Below, one piece after another: positions 40,932 to 41,192 of a DNA stretch of 41,192 nucleotides. Position 1 is the stretch's first letter. Every line of letters starts with the position of its first letter. The notes below the pieces were generated by a model. It ran no database searches. It was not told the origin of the DNA and saw only the letters and a program-made list of their open reading frames with translations. The stretch is from the NCBI GenBank assembly GCA_902790525.1, contig CADASI010000018.1, positions 1 to 41,192 of the forward strand, in the 5' to 3' direction. This DNA comes from an uncultured Eubacteriales bacterium (GTDB lineage Bacteria; Bacillota; Clostridia; Christensenellales; Aristaeellaceae). The position numbers and the translations under genes are program-made.

Positions 40932-41051
40932 CTACTTGCAGTATCTGCAGGTGGGCATGGCGCGGTAGATGGCTTTCTCTCCGGTGATTTCCGCAATGGC
41001 GGCGACGAGCGCCTTGCGCGTGGTTCCGTTCAGGTTCATTTTCGTTGTCAT
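40932..41051 (-). pseudogene. 39-residue gene remnant with intact start region
   Basis: Minus-strand frame begins ATG at 41051 after ACGGAGG and encodes MTTKMNLNGTTRKALVAAIA then EITGEKAIYRAMPTCRYCK before a TAG. The first 30 residues look like the N-terminus of a longer family of gut-Firmicutes proteins (ITGEKA...PTC pattern, from memory and unverified), so it may be truncated. A real 39-residue peptide ending in CRYCK is possible too. Confidence 0.4.
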
Positions 41052-41192
41052 GGTCTGTACCTCCGTAAAGTGTGATTCCCCCTTGGGGTACTGTTGTTAT
41101 TGCTCCCGTAGCCTGTCACAGAACTGCTCTATCAGCCTGACATGAAACTGCTCCGCAAGTTGTCACAGGCTGGAAATCCGGAAGGGGCCAGG
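41052..41192. other. window-edge region with imperfect direct repeat
   Basis: No convincing gene. Two 24-base stretches share the pattern CCTG-ACA-GAA-CTGCTC (41113-41136 and 41137-41160), and a 7-bp inverted pair AGCCTGT/ACAGGCT brackets them. It may be the edge of an inserted or broken element that continues past the window. Confidence 0.35.

Noticed and set aside
1-41192. tRNA or rRNA genes
   Set aside because: No cloverleaf-like or rRNA-like stretch was noticed on either strand when reading; a covariance-model search was not possible.

Overview
The window is GC-rich DNA with strong AAGGAGG-type ribosome binding sites, occasional GTG starts, TTGACA/TATAAT promoters and a CIRCE operator. 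Together with the gene content this points to an obligately anaerobic member of the Clostridia (Bacillota), probably from an animal gut. The exact genus cannot be read from the sequence.

Region 1 (1-19401, + strand) is an anaerobic purine-degradation cluster like the ygeW-ssnA/xdh region of Escherichia coli and purinolytic gut bacteria. It encodes guanine deaminase (5'-truncated by the window edge), a three-subunit FAD xanthine dehydrogenase, SsnA, the YgfK reductase, diaminopropionate ammonia-lyase (YgeX), the YgeY hydrolase, the YgeW carbamoyltransferase, a frameshifted carbamate kinase, a second fused Fe-S/molybdopterin xanthine dehydrogenase of the selenium-dependent type, a dihydropyrimidinase-like HyuA and a MocA-like cofactor cytidylyltransferase. 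The pathway logic is deamination and hydroxylation of purines, reduction and ring opening, then diaminopropionate to pyruvate and ammonia, with ATP recovered from carbamoyl phosphate. The order of the middle steps is inferred from published models, not from this sequence.

Region 2 (19402-20104) is an AT-richer toxin-antitoxin pair (antitoxin plus VapC PIN toxin) with its own promoter, inserted into the cluster.

Region 3 (20105-30436) supplies molybdenum and selenium cofactors: a ModE-like DNA-binding protein, an ATP-dependent activase with a double-cubane-type reductase, two DUF3343 putative Se/S carriers, a cysteine desulfurase, YedF, SelD, YqeB, convergent YqeC, a domain-permuted XdhC-type maturation factor and ModBC without ModA. 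No Sec-incorporation genes (selA, selB, selC) are visible, so SelD probably serves the labile selenium of molybdenum hydroxylases.

Region 4 (30437-33610) holds adenine deaminase (- strand) and an iron-type alcohol dehydrogenase (+ strand), ending in a strong hairpin terminator. Region 5 (33614-39629, - strand) is one apparent operon: a uroporphyrinogen-decarboxylase-fold protein, an arabinose-type sugar ABC transporter (ATPase, permease, cysteine-rich binding protein) and a zinc alcohol dehydrogenase. Region 6 (39768-41192, - strand) has an Hsp20 gene under a CIRCE operator, a GtrA-like membrane protein and a short probable gene remnant.

The most unusual items are: two inverted copies of a small palindromic mobile element bracketing the carbamate kinase gene; a frameshift in that gene whose junction shows a 7-bp repeat signature; 7-bp tandem repeat arrays that abut stop codons and are paired with inverted partners before the next gene; the double-cubane reductase embedded in selenium genes; and the reversed domain order of the XdhC-like protein.
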